Below are positions 14,168 through 24,048 of a stretch of DNA of 64,000 nt, piece by piece. How positions within the stretch are numbered: the first letter of the stretch is position 1; every line of letters starts with the position of its first letter. The stretch is from Cristatella mucedo (lineage: Eukaryota; Bryozoa; Phylactolaemata; Cristatellidae), in NCBI GenBank assembly GCA_009760855.2, contig WPIO01000064.1:1352001-1416000 (forward strand), given 5' to 3'. A model generated the notes under the pieces. It saw only the letters and a program-made list of their open reading frames with translations, searched no databases and was not told where the DNA came from. Position numbers and translations under genes: made by a program.

Positions 14168-15664
14168 CAAGGTATCTACTACTGGCTTTAGAGCTAATCA
14201 CTCCGCAGAGTCAGCATTGCTTAGGGCATACAACGACCTACTTAGGAATGCAGACATGGGTAGAGTGTCTCTGCTAGTTTTGCTCGATCTTTCGGTACCT
14301 TTTGATACCATCGATCACAAAGTTCTTCTAGTGCGCCTCTCATCTCGCCTGGGCATCACTGGCACTGCTCTGCAGTGGTTCAGGTCCTATCTCAGTGGGA
14401 GATTCCAGAGTATTGACGTGAATTGACAACGATCATCCCAGGTACCTCTGAAATATGGTGCACCTCAAGGCTCCGTGCTAGGTCCGGTTCTTTTCACGGT
14501 TTATACTCTCCCTCTTGCTGATGTGATTGCCAAGCACAATCTAGGCCTTCACTTCTATGCGGACGACACACAGTTGTACCTTTGCTTTGATCCCTCCCAA
14601 CCTTCGAGCACCTCAAATTCTCTCAACTCACTTGCTGCGTGTATTGATGACATCAGCACATGGATGGCAGCAAATTTTCTAAAACTAAATGACGATAAAA
14701 CGAACTTACTAGTTATGGGCAAACCCAGTGTGATTCACAAATTGGAAAGGCTGACGTTCAAAATTGGCTCTGCCAGCATATCTCCAGTTAAATCAGCTCA
14801 AAATCTTGGTGTCATATTCCAAAGCGACCTCTCGTTAGACGAGCATATCGGCTCCACTGTCAAATCTGCCTATTTTCAGCTTCATAACATTGCTACAATT
14901 CGGGCTTGTTTAGATAAGGATATCACATCCAAGTTGGTCCATGCATTCGTGACATCTCGTCTCGATTTCTGCAACTCACTGCTCGCTGGCCTACCGGCAT
15001 GTGCGATCAGGCAATTGCAGCTGGTGCAAAACTCCACAGCTAGGCTTGTCTGTCGTGAGCGTCGCAGCCGCCACATTACTGCACTTCTCGCCGACCTGCA
15101 CTGGCTACCAGTTAAGCAACGCATTGACTTCAAGGTTTTGTCGCTCACTTTTAGGTCACTTCATTCTTTGGCTCCAGCCTATCTCTCAGATATACTCCCC
15201 CACCACGCCAAGCATCGTACCTCCAGCTTTTCGGAATCCAACAGTCTACAAATACCCCGTACAAACCTCAAATCCTTTGGAGACCGTGCATTTAGTTCGT
15301 ATGCTCCCAAAGCCTGGAACTCCCTCCCGACCTGCGTCAGAACATCCCATGACCTGACCACATTTAAAAGGAACTTAAAAACACCCCTATTTAGGACAGC
15401 ATTTAGTGGGTCCGTGTGATTCGTCCTTGATGTGCTTATGCGTGCTGACACTCTGCATGTTGCCACTAACCACATTTGCATGCTGACCCTGTGCATGTCA
15501 CCCCTAACCATGTTATTCATTTTGTTTGTTATCAAGCATGATTTTACTCACCATTCAATCGCATTTGCCTTTGCAGCAAATGTAAAGCGCCTAGAGAGAG
15601 ATTAAGTTCTCTGAGGGCACTTTACCAAGTGCATTCTTATTATTATTATTATTACTATGTTGAC
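14168..15664 (+). mobile_element. LINE-A, most intact copy, 9-bp TSD
   Basis: 5'-truncated LINE-A flanked by CTTTTGATG at 14,159-14,167 and 15,665-15,673, a perfect 9-bp target duplication. The 3' UTR ends in the hairpin (15,582-15,622) and an (ATT)n tail. Excision restores the reading frame of the minus-strand LINE-A it entered (...YRSSKDSL...). It carries the best reverse transcriptase of the window. Confidence 0.92.
14190..15419 (+). pseudogene. LINE-A reverse transcriptase and C-terminal region, one stop
   Basis: Single reading frame from the RT fingers/palm (ANHSAESALLRAYNDLLR) to the natural stop at 15,417-15,419. Visible RT motifs: LLDLSVPFDTIDH (motif A Asp), GAPQGSVLGPVLF (motif B region), HFYADDTQLYL (catalytic YADD), and the thumb/C-terminal region ending FRTAFSGSV. 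The only lesion in this frame is a TGA at 14,424-14,426, where other copies suggest Gly. The AP endonuclease is missing by 5' truncation, so it is dead on arrival. The protein resembles the L2/CR1 superfamily of non-LTR retrotransposons. The clade assignment comes from the overall motif pattern and is not phylogenetically tested. Confidence 0.88.
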
Positions 15665-16790
15665 CTTTTGATGACCTGTAAAAGTCAAGGTCACGTTTAG
15701 CACTGAGGCTCAGCCAAATATGGCTTTATCATCAAACCAATAGATTCATGTCTGTTGTAGATCATAGGCCTCCAAGGCGAGGGCTTAAAGTGCACTTTTT
15801 CAGAGGTGAAAACTCGTGGAGCATGTCAGCTAGCGTCGTGTTCTAACAATCTACTGATGATGACAGGTCAGAAGGGGGACTGAGAAGCAGAGGCGAGGCA
15901 AACATTCTCGCACGGACAGCATCGACGTCAAGGGTTCTTGAACTTTCGAGATTCACAGGTGATTTTAAATTAGGAGGAAGAGGATCAACATTGCAGACTG
16001 ACTGAGATCTGCGCAAATGTCAGATAAGCAGGATCTGATAGTAATTGGTATTGATAAAGTGCAGTTGCATGAGAAAATTCGGTCGAGTGACCCTTGATGT
16101 GAGTAGGGCCATGCACATGAGCCACAAGAGACAATAAGTCAGTCAATGCACGAAATTCTGGGCTGAAGGCGTCAGATGAGTTATCAAAATGAATGTTTAA
16201 ATCACCTATAATAAAGAAATGTCACTTTCTTGAGCAAAGAATTTAAATGAGATCCGAAAAATCGGAGACAGAGGATGACTTATTAACTGATGCGCGATAG
16301 AATAGTGCCACAATTGGTAGAGATTGTTCTCTGGTAAATGAAAACAATAGATTCGAAAGACTGCTTCGAGGGTACTGCAAGTTACTTGAAGTCAAATTTC
16401 AAGAACGTAATACTAGCAAATTCACCGTCAGTTTTGATTGATCTAGGGGTATGAAAGAAGGAAAAACCAACCAGTTAGCGTCTTTATTTGTCGGGCAGTT
16501 TACCGATTCTAGCCAAGTTTCAGTCAAGGTGAGAGGACCAAAACCTTGTTCCAAAATAAGGTTAAGCTTATTACTAGAGGTCTATTTTACATTGAGTAGC
16601 GATTCCAAGTAAAAGCATTAAGTTGGGACGATGAGGATAAATGAGTGGGTTACATGCCCACTAGCGTAAGGGCTATGCCCTGCAAGCAGTGTTGTCCTAA
16701 TCAGTTGCTTTGAAATTCTTTGGAACGTGCTTGGTCTACCATGGTTCTAATTGCAGACTCTTTTCATTTGGCCAAGTTTTTGTCGTCGCT

Positions 16791-16802
16791 TGTGTGTGTG
16801 TG

Positions 16803-16878
<76 letters not shown>
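16791..16878. repeat. (GT)n microsatellite
   Basis: TG dinucleotide run with one early GC interruption, about 88 bp. Confidence 0.97.
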
Positions 16879-16879
<1 letters not shown>

Positions 16880-16899
16880 CTGCTTGCGTGCACGTATGA

Positions 16900-17689
16900 C
16901 GGCGGCCTGATTTTGTACGGAACTAGTTCTGATAATCTTAGAGCAGTAAAAAGTAGGCATGGGTAGGGTACTTTTGGGATGAAAGAGTCACGTGAGCAAC
17001 GATTGCTCTGAAGAGTACCCGGGCACTAAGAGTGGATAATATAAGAATTTTTTGGAAACACAATAGCGACATACCGCGCTGAGAATTCAAAGCTCTTGAC
17101 ACGTTGTGGTGGTCGGCCCCTTGGCAAGCTCTCGCATTCATCTTGCAACGGAGGTCGTCTTGTTTTTCAAGCTACGATATACAAAAAGGTAATAGAAAAA
17201 TTTGCTGTGAAAGCACGCTTTTCGATTCTTGTATGAGGATTGAGTCTGAGTTAGCCATGCTCACAAACTGGAAGCTCGAGCCATGCTCTCAGTTATTTGG
17301 ACCACTGCATTTATCATAGCACATATTTATCTGTTTAATGGTCGTTATCAGTATAACGAGCTACGCTGAGTGGTTGGATATTCGTTTGGTAATTTCTTTT
17401 GGATATAGCTTGTTTTTTTATGTTTTTGATGCCCTATAAGCAAGGTTATCCGATTGAGCTTCGGCGTGATTTCAGATTTACCTGTGATAGTTATGAGGCG
17501 TAATGGGGATCTCTTGCAGCAAGTTTCGAGGGCGTTGCTTTCTGGCCTGACAATGTGTCTAGCCATGACGACAATCTGAGGTACTCAATCCTCGATTGAT
17601 TTGGTTACAATAGCGTTGTTAAATTTTGGATCTAGCCACCTTGTTTTCCATCTGTTGGGATTAGTGTTGAAAAAAACTAGCACCATGGG
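16900..17689. other. No gene recognised
   Basis: Could be the downstream continuation of the Gypsy element to its left strand-wise (integrase or LTR), but no integrase zinc finger or DDE motif could be read. Confidence 0.35.
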
Positions 17690-17774
17690 CAGCTCCAGCT
17701 CTATGCTTCATTTCGTAATCATAAGAAATTGACTTTTCAACCCACCAAGCCAGCTGATCCACTGGGTTTTTTTG

Positions 17775-17841
17775 GTGCGAAGCCATTTCAGAGCCGAGGT
17801 GCGAAGCCATTTCAGAACCGAGGTGCGAAGCCATTTAAGAG
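17775..17841 (-). repeat. 24-bp tandem triplication in the RNase H remnant
   Basis: Three head-to-tail copies of GTGCGAAGCCATTTCAGA plus CCGAG (the third is partial). On the minus strand each unit encodes LKWLRTS plus one residue, so the in-frame eight-residue stretch after TDHVS is present three times. Confidence 0.9.
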
Positions 17842-18568
17842 AAACATGGTCAGTGTGGATCGGCAAACTAGTGCCATACGCGTACGGATGAAAATTTCTC
17901 AGACTTTTTGTAATGGCTCACAATGTGTAATTCTTCTCTGGATGACTTAGGACCTTGCTAAAGTAAGACAACGCGTGCTCTTGCCTGGCATCGGACTGGG
18001 GCAGCCTCTAGCAATCCCGTCGTTGCTCTCATGACAATCCAGTATATAAGAACTGATGGATGCCTAAAATTGAATGCCGGCACGTGCGCCTACGAATGAT
18101 TCAATTGTTTGAATGCAGCATCGCCTGCGGCCTGCGACTAGTGAAACCTCACCCCGTTTCCCGCAATTCGATGGAGAGGATGCAGAGGATGAAGAAGAAG
18201 ATGCAGAGGTTAGGAAGGAGGATGAGGATGAAGAAAACCCGACCTTCACAAAACGCCGACCGATCGTAGGTTCCTAGACCCAGAAATCTTCTGAGAAACC
18301 TGTCCTGCGTCTCTCGGCGTCGGCCAGTCTACTGCAGTTGCTACTATATCCGTATCGCTCCGTACTCCCGATTCTCTTACAGCATGCCCTAGTTATTTCA
18401 CTTCCCTTTGAAGCGAGCGACACTTCTTAGGGTCCAAGTTTAATCTAGCAGCTCTAGGGTGATTTAGTACTTCAGACAACCCCTCCAGCTCCTGCTTAAA
18501 ATATATTCCCAAAAACAGTCAGGTCATCCAAATAAATCAGAGCCTTTGTTCAACTGAGACCTTCTGTA

Positions 18569-20291
18569 CAGTTACTTCCCGCTTAGGTACGCACACATTT
18601 TTTAATTGCACATCCCGTTTAGGTACGCATATTTTTCCATAAAATTCTGGGTTTAAGATTTATTAGTTAAACATGTCATGAATCGTCATTTGGTGCAGGT
18701 TTTGAAGTTTCTTTTGTTTGGATTAGAGGGAAACTGCCCGCATCTTGCTCTGAAAGGATTCAAACGATTTCTTAAGATCGTCGAATGTATCATCAGCTTC
18801 AATTTAAACTTCAGAGCAGAGCAGCTGATCCTTGATGTTGAGATCCTGCTTATAAAGGGATTCAAACCCCCGAAATATAACTTCACTTTCTAAGCAGGAA
18901 TTGAGATCTTGAGGATCAACGTTGTCATCATCATTCGTCAAATTTTCAGCAATCTCCATCGAATACAAAAGCTTGTCAACATCTTACAATGCCGCAGCAG
19001 CATATTCTTTGTTGTTCTCGTCGTCAACGTGAACGAAGTCTTCGTTCTGATGAAGCGTTAAATAAATTTAATGTTTGAAAAGCCTTCGCAAGTTTGGTGC
19101 ACACATCTTTGACGTTGACATCAGCATCAAGCTCTTGTTCAAAATTCATTAGTTCGTCCTTGGTGAATGCAATTCCTTATCGAGCTTGGCGAAACAGAAT
19201 CCCGGGCTTCTTTAACATAACTTTCAGCATCGAGCAGGTGCGCTGGATTCCCTTAAAAGATCCGTGCAGCGCAACACCAAAATCTTCACCCTTGATCTTT
19301 CTTTCGACTTGTTGTCTCCTCGTCAAGTTCATAAAAGTCAAGAAAACCCTCGTGATACAAATATTTGTATCCCCTTGTTAGAGCTGCTATTATTCCCGTA
19401 TCACAAAGCTGTTTCCAGCTTTTACGATTCGTGGTGAAGAAACGAATTCGAATAGAGTCGCGTTCGAAGGCTTCAAAATGTCCCGCAGCGTTGTCCATCA
19501 GCAATAGAACGCGACGCGCCCTGTTCTTTTTTTACTTCTGTAAAAAACCTCATTGAACCACTTCCTACAGGTTCCTGCATACATCCAAGCGTTTGCTCGA
19601 TTGGAATGAGGAGCTGGCCAATGTAGGTCCTTTAAGCGAGCTGGCTCTTCGGATTTTCAGATCAAAGCTCAAATAGTTTTGTGAGTTCCGGTTGCGTTGG
19701 CGAAAGCAATCAGGTACGACGCACGCCGTCAATCCAGACAGAAAAGCCTCTCCTCAAGCTCCCTCTCCTAAATCGTCCAGCGTTCAAGAAGTCTCCTCCT
19801 TGGCTTCTTCAGTCACCAGGACAGATCGTTCTTGGATCACGTCACGGCTCTCCAAAATCTTTCGGATGGCGCCTTCACTGACGTCGTACTTCCGCGCTAT
19901 GGCCCTCTTGCTGGGAGCAGACGCTTTGCTTAGCTTGGAGATGATTCTGCAGAGTTGAGACTCTTTCGTTGAGGCGCTTGTCGCTTGTATTTTTTGACAT
20001 CGTAGCAAAATCAAAGCTGTAGGGAACGAGACAGTTTCAAAGAACGAGAGAGGTAAATCAAAGGACAAACAGAAAGCGGAAACAGGAAAACGCGAGGCAA
20101 GTCTATTAAAAAAAAGCACAGATATCGAATGAATCCGTCAGATAGCGTGTGGGCGTCACAATAAACACCGTGCTGCCCGGTCCAGGCAAGCGCTCCGGCA
20201 AGTTTGCGGTATGCCAAAAAGTACACACCTACCGGATAAGTACGGACAAACTTCGCAGGTTCAAGTTGCTTACTTAAACGGGAGACTGCTG
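18569..20291 (-). mobile_element. pogo/Tigger transposon 1 (pogo-1), with TA target
   Basis: Element of about 1.72 kb bounded by TA dinucleotides (18,567-18,568 and 20,292-20,293). Termini are CAGTTACTTCCCGCTTAGG and, on the other strand, CAGCAGTCTCCCGTTTAAG. The motif CCCGYTTAGGTACGCA recurs 30 bp further in on the left, as expected for a two-site transposase-binding terminus. The minus-strand gene starts near ATG 20,000, with a frameshift in the HTH (SKRAIARKYDVSEGAIRKIL, about 19.87 kb). A CENP-B/DDE-type catalytic part is at 19.29-19.6 kb (WMYAGTCRKWFNEVF, LLMDNAAGHFEAF, TGIIAALTRGYKY). Pogo transposases cut and paste into TA. This copy is a pseudogene. Confidence 0.85.
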
Positions 20292-20293
20292 TA

Positions 20294-20611
20294 GTTTGAT
20301 AGTCTCCAAACCGCAGGCACGCGACACCACGCAGAACACCGAAGCGCTCTCAAAGAAACGTTTATTCACACTGACGCCGAAGCGAGCAATAAGCGACTGC
20401 CCTGCCCGGCGTTCTCGTCGTAAATCCCTGGCCTCTGTAGCTCATTACTTAACACTCACTGCCATAAATATCAGCAGCCCATAAAGCAACAGCAGAGCCA
20501 TAATCTTTACTGGGCCATACAAAACTCTAGGTCGTAAACCGGACCGCGTGGGAATAACAATGCAATAAATGCCATTGACCCTTAAACTACGAATACCATA
20601 AATCAGCCACA
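20294..20611 (-). mobile_element. Possible short LTR-like insertion
   Basis: Between the Gypsy RT pieces ERALT (20.62 kb) and GLS.TKALIYLDD (18.55 kb), besides pogo-1, lies about 320 bp of foreign non-coding DNA. On the minus strand it starts TGTGGCTGATTT, contains AATAAACG, and ends ACTACA across the pogo insertion point. The TG...CA ends and polyA signal suggest a small solo LTR. No target duplication could be matched, so this is tentative. Confidence 0.3.
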
Positions 20612-20652
20612 AATGTTAATGCTCTCTCTCCATCGGCCGCTCCAATGTGGCT

Positions 20653-22854
20653 TAAGGCTGCGCACAATAATATTGTTATTGTATTCAATTTTCCTATGTT
20701 AAAAAATAAATATATTGCAATATTCAATTCCAAAAATACAGTATATTACAATATTCTGTGCCACCAATGCAATATATTTCACATCTTACACGTTACATAT
20801 TGCAATTTATCGTCTGTGATTTTTTACCAATCCTTTCATATTATTCGTTCTCTTCGTTGTTATCAACTATCTATCTCTAAGTCATTTTCATTCACTGTCA
20901 AGACGACTAGAGCCAAAGCCCACAGTTACTTGTTTTGATTCTGAGAATGCAGCGCCTCCTTCTGGGTTGCAAACTACGACTTTAAGGACAGAACACTCGC
21001 TTTGCCATGGAGAAAAGTCTCCATCTCACATGATGCTGGAAGCAAGAAGCGCGTGCTGATATACTTGATGCATGCTTTATTCTCTTCAACACGATTTCGC
21101 TTCAGTGCTCACTCAGCCAAAGACAATTGAACATAGCTACAGCTTCTTCCGAGTCCTGGGCTGCAGGTAGCAATAATTGTTCAAGAGCACGCTCTCCATG
21201 AATTTGAAGATTTTTCTCCTTGTTTGCCTGCAGTTGTCTCCTTGTTTGATGATGGGCGTTTCTAAATCTCTGCTTTGGATGATATCTGTATCGTTGCCAA
21301 GGTAGTGGTCGAAGGCAAACTCTGGGTAAGAGTCAATGATCGATCGGAATAAAACATCCGATTCTTTCAACGACACGTGGCATCGCTGCAGCCCTATCGT
21401 AACATACTTGAAATCGGCCAATGAAATGCTTACGATTCCTGCTATTCCTTTTCCGCCTAGCTGTGGGAACAAGGTCCATGATTTCGTCGTCTGCCTCATG
21501 AAGATTTGGAAGGAGTCTTTCGAAGTGCTGAAACATATCTGGAACGGCCGTCAAGCGGGTGACGTTGCGCTTGTCTGGGCACAGGGATTTCATCAAGCCC
21601 TATCGACCTGACTGTTTGAGTGTTGACAATTTTGACATGAGCTTCCAAATCAATTCCGATCTAGTGCGATGAATGGGCTCATGCATGCCTCAACAGCCAA
21701 ATTAAACGGTCACTGAGGCATCCCAGAAGTGACACCAAGAAGGTTCGCTGTGGCCTTGTTGATTGAGCAGTTTCCCCAGTCAAACAGAAAATGGGGTCGA
21801 GAGACAAGGAGTACCACTCAAGTATCGATTTGATGGAATTTTCATGGTTCTCGGCAGTAAAATTTGTCTCGTCAAGGAGAGATGCGAAGGCCAATAGATG
21901 AAGTCCAGGATCAGCAGCATGCTGCTTGCCAGTGTAGACGATAGAAAGACCTATAAAGTGTGTTGAATCCTCAGACCAGCAATCAAACACAAGAGCGAAA
22001 GTGGTAGCAGTAGCGACCTTGGCAGATATCTTTTTACACCGCCTCCACCAACTTGAGCATATATTTCTTGAGTGTTTTGACAGAGATCGGTTGCAGTTTC
22101 GTATTGCTTCGGGTGAGCTCTTTTTCGGAAAAGGTCAATTCGAGCTCACCCACGACGATCCATTCCAGCCATTTGATAATATATATGTTGATCGACTACC
22201 AAGCATGTACTCCAAGGTTTTATGTCCAGATACCGATTGTCCAGTTCCGGTGATGACACTTGCTGTTTCGGATTTAAGTCTCCAAGTGCTTGTTGCGCTC
22301 ATTGAAACATCTCTAGATAATTTGGGTGCTTCTGCTTGATGTGGGATATCAGATTCGTGTAGCCGAACTTGGTGTTTTGTCTGCGAATGGTTCCACAAGT
22401 ACATTTCCACGTACTGCTTCAGAACCACCAGGATTCTTGCGAAAGGAAAGCTGTGAGACCGTGTTGTCAGGTCGGACTGTAGGACGAGAGCTTGAACTCA
22501 ACATCAAAGTTGGCGACCTCTGAGACAAAAATGGCGTCACCACAATTGTACACGATTATCCACTTGGACAATTGTGATTGGTTAAAAGTGATGTACACGG
22601 ATATATGTCCGGATATGATTTATTTTGATTGGATCTTTTTAAATTTGTTAAGTCAATTTATGTATTATGTATCACATGAAAGACAAATAGGTTAATAACA
22701 ATACCTCCATATATTACAATATAATATCAAATATTTTGGCACTGCCGACCAATCCCGTACAATATATTGGTATTGTCAAACGAATCAGCACAATATATTG
22801 TAGCCAATATATTGCAGTATATTCTATCTACAAATGTATTGTTTCGCAGCCTTG
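20653..22854 (-). mobile_element. hAT transposon 2 (hAT-2), complete ends, 8-bp TSD
   Basis: A perfect 8-bp target duplication ATGTGGCT (20,645-20,652 and 22,855-22,862) flanks inverted termini TAAGGCTGCG and CAAGGCTGCG (about 2.2 kb element). AT-rich subterminal zones at both ends repeat CAATATATTG-like palindromes, probable transposase-binding sites. The minus-strand gene shows a BED finger (22,302-22,412). A central block lies at 21.68-21.99 kb (FDCWSEDSTHFIGLSIVYTG, LLDETNFTAENHENSIKSIL, LDPIFCLTG). A C-terminal part lies at 21.14-21.6 kb (LKESDVLFRSIIDSYPEF). Several frameshifts break it. Excision restores the Gypsy RT frame (APAT-LERPMER). Confidence 0.92.
22302..22412 (-). pseudogene. 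BED-type zinc finger of hAT-2 transposase
   Basis: Minus-strand frame reads TWKCTCGTI, then TKFGYTNLISHIKQKHPNY: C-x-C, an aromatic/basic spacer, and H-x4-H, a typical BED finger for DNA binding by hAT transposases. Upstream and downstream frames are shifted. Confidence 0.8.
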
Positions 22855-23100
22855 ATGTGGCTGGTGCTTTCAACAGACCAAAAGGCAGCACCGTAAATTG
22901 CCATTGGCCTCGCCCATATGAGAAAGCGGTTCTTGTCAATCTTCGTCAGTGTAGAAAAAAACATTTAGCACCTGACAGCGCCTCAAGGTTAACGTCAATC
23001 CGAAGGATACAACTCCTTCTCCGTTATCTTTTTAACCGCTCTAAATTCTAAGCAGTATCTCATAGTGCCAGCGATTAACATGGTGCTGATTTTAACAGCT

Positions 23101-24048
23101 AATCTGTGTGCGTGTCGGTCTGTATGAAGGGTTTTGTGTGAGGCTTTTCGATTGCTATACTCGGGTTTCTCACTTTGCCGGACTTGGAATGGTCCGATTT
23201 CGATTGAGCTCGGTTCCAGCGGCTCGTGGATCTTCGTCTTTGTAAGGTAGCCGCATCCTTCCTTTTTCTATGCTTGAACGATTGAGTTGCGATCGGAGCC
23301 TGGCTTTGAGAGGCTCGTGTGTCTTTTGAGACGGTGATCACGGAACTGTTACTTTATCCGTGCAAGATTAAGTCTTGAGTTCAGCCCTTTCGAGGGGCTC
23401 TCGTAGATTTTGTTCGTGTTGTAGGATACTGTGTTTACGTATGTTTGCGCCATTTCTTCCTGGACTAAAATATCAGTTACCATGGATTACAAAATAGTAA
23501 TAATAAATGAATAAACGTGCTCCTCAGCACCATCATGTCCATAGAAGCTACAGGATGCGTGCAGTTTGCATGATTTTTTGAGCCGAGCTACGGGCTCCCA
23601 GCGAAATCCTGAGGTCACTTGAAATGGTTCTCGATGGCTCTTCATACCATTGAAACAGCAGTTATGCACGAGATTAAAGAATTTACTTTGGTCGTTTGGT
23701 CGCCTCTCTTGTTTTAGCAAGAAAATGATGTTTCTTGTCGACAGTTCGACGACAGTACCTTAGGGCAAACTCTGTCTGGTCTTTGGCTGATGTGCGGTGT
23801 AATCAACTGACTATGCTTAATAAGAATACGCACGGGCCGGCAAATAGGCATTCCTTTTTTCTGAGTATTTCCATTTTCGGAATGAGACGAACATTTGCTT
23901 AAAATTGCTTAAAAGTTCCTTAAAAAGTGCTTAAAAGTTAACAGAATTTTTTTTACTGTCAATGTAACAAGGCAAAACAATTAAGGTACGCACAATGCTG
24001 TTCAGAGTATTGAAGAAAGTGTGCAATGTTTTGCCACTTGAGCCTGTT
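23101..24048. other. Probable Gypsy leader or gag remnant, unrecognised
   Basis: Minus-strand ORFs at 23,099-23,341 (basic, Ser/Lys/Arg-rich) and 23,487-23,720 lie just upstream of the Gypsy RT and could be gag or protease remnants. No CCHC knuckle or DTG protease motif was seen. Confidence 0.3.

Larger units (their letters stand above)
8318..16650 (-). mobile_element. LINE-A, longest copy: host of a four-level nest
   Basis: Near-complete but broken LINE-A read on the minus strand. The AP endonuclease lies at about 16.6-15.67 kb; it shows LTETWL at 16,511-16,528 and GDLNIHF at 16,186-16,206, typical endonuclease blocks. A linker follows at 14.16-13.75 kb. The reverse transcriptase and C-terminal region occupy 10.06-8.5 kb (KKAAVRPLLKK at the RT start) and the 3' UTR hairpin plus (ATT)n tail is at 8318-8400. 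It is interrupted by a plus-strand LINE-A (14,168-15,664) and by a solo LTR that itself holds a hAT. Removing each insert brings the reading frame back together, which confirms one original element. Stops and frameshifts make it a pseudogene. Confidence 0.85.
17690..23100 (-). mobile_element. Gypsy-type LTR retrotransposon pol remnant, split
   Basis: Minus-strand pol fragments in the correct order. The RT start (MRYCLEFRAVKKITEKELYP, 23.0-23.08 kb) is followed by the RT middle (GQWQFTVLPFGLLKAPAT, 22.86-22.92 kb). After the inserted hAT-2 comes LERPMERALT at 20.62-20.65 kb. After the LTR-like piece and pogo-1 comes the catalytic ALIYLDDLTVFG (18,508-18,545). The connection region (RRFLGLGTYDR, about 18.28 kb) and an RNase H region (ILDCHESNDGI, about 18.0 kb; TDHVSLKWL, about 17.85 kb) follow. 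YLDD and LPFGL are hallmarks of Gypsy/Ty3 RTs. Frameshifts, stops and a triplicated RNase H segment show it is long dead. LTRs were not recognised. Confidence 0.8.
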
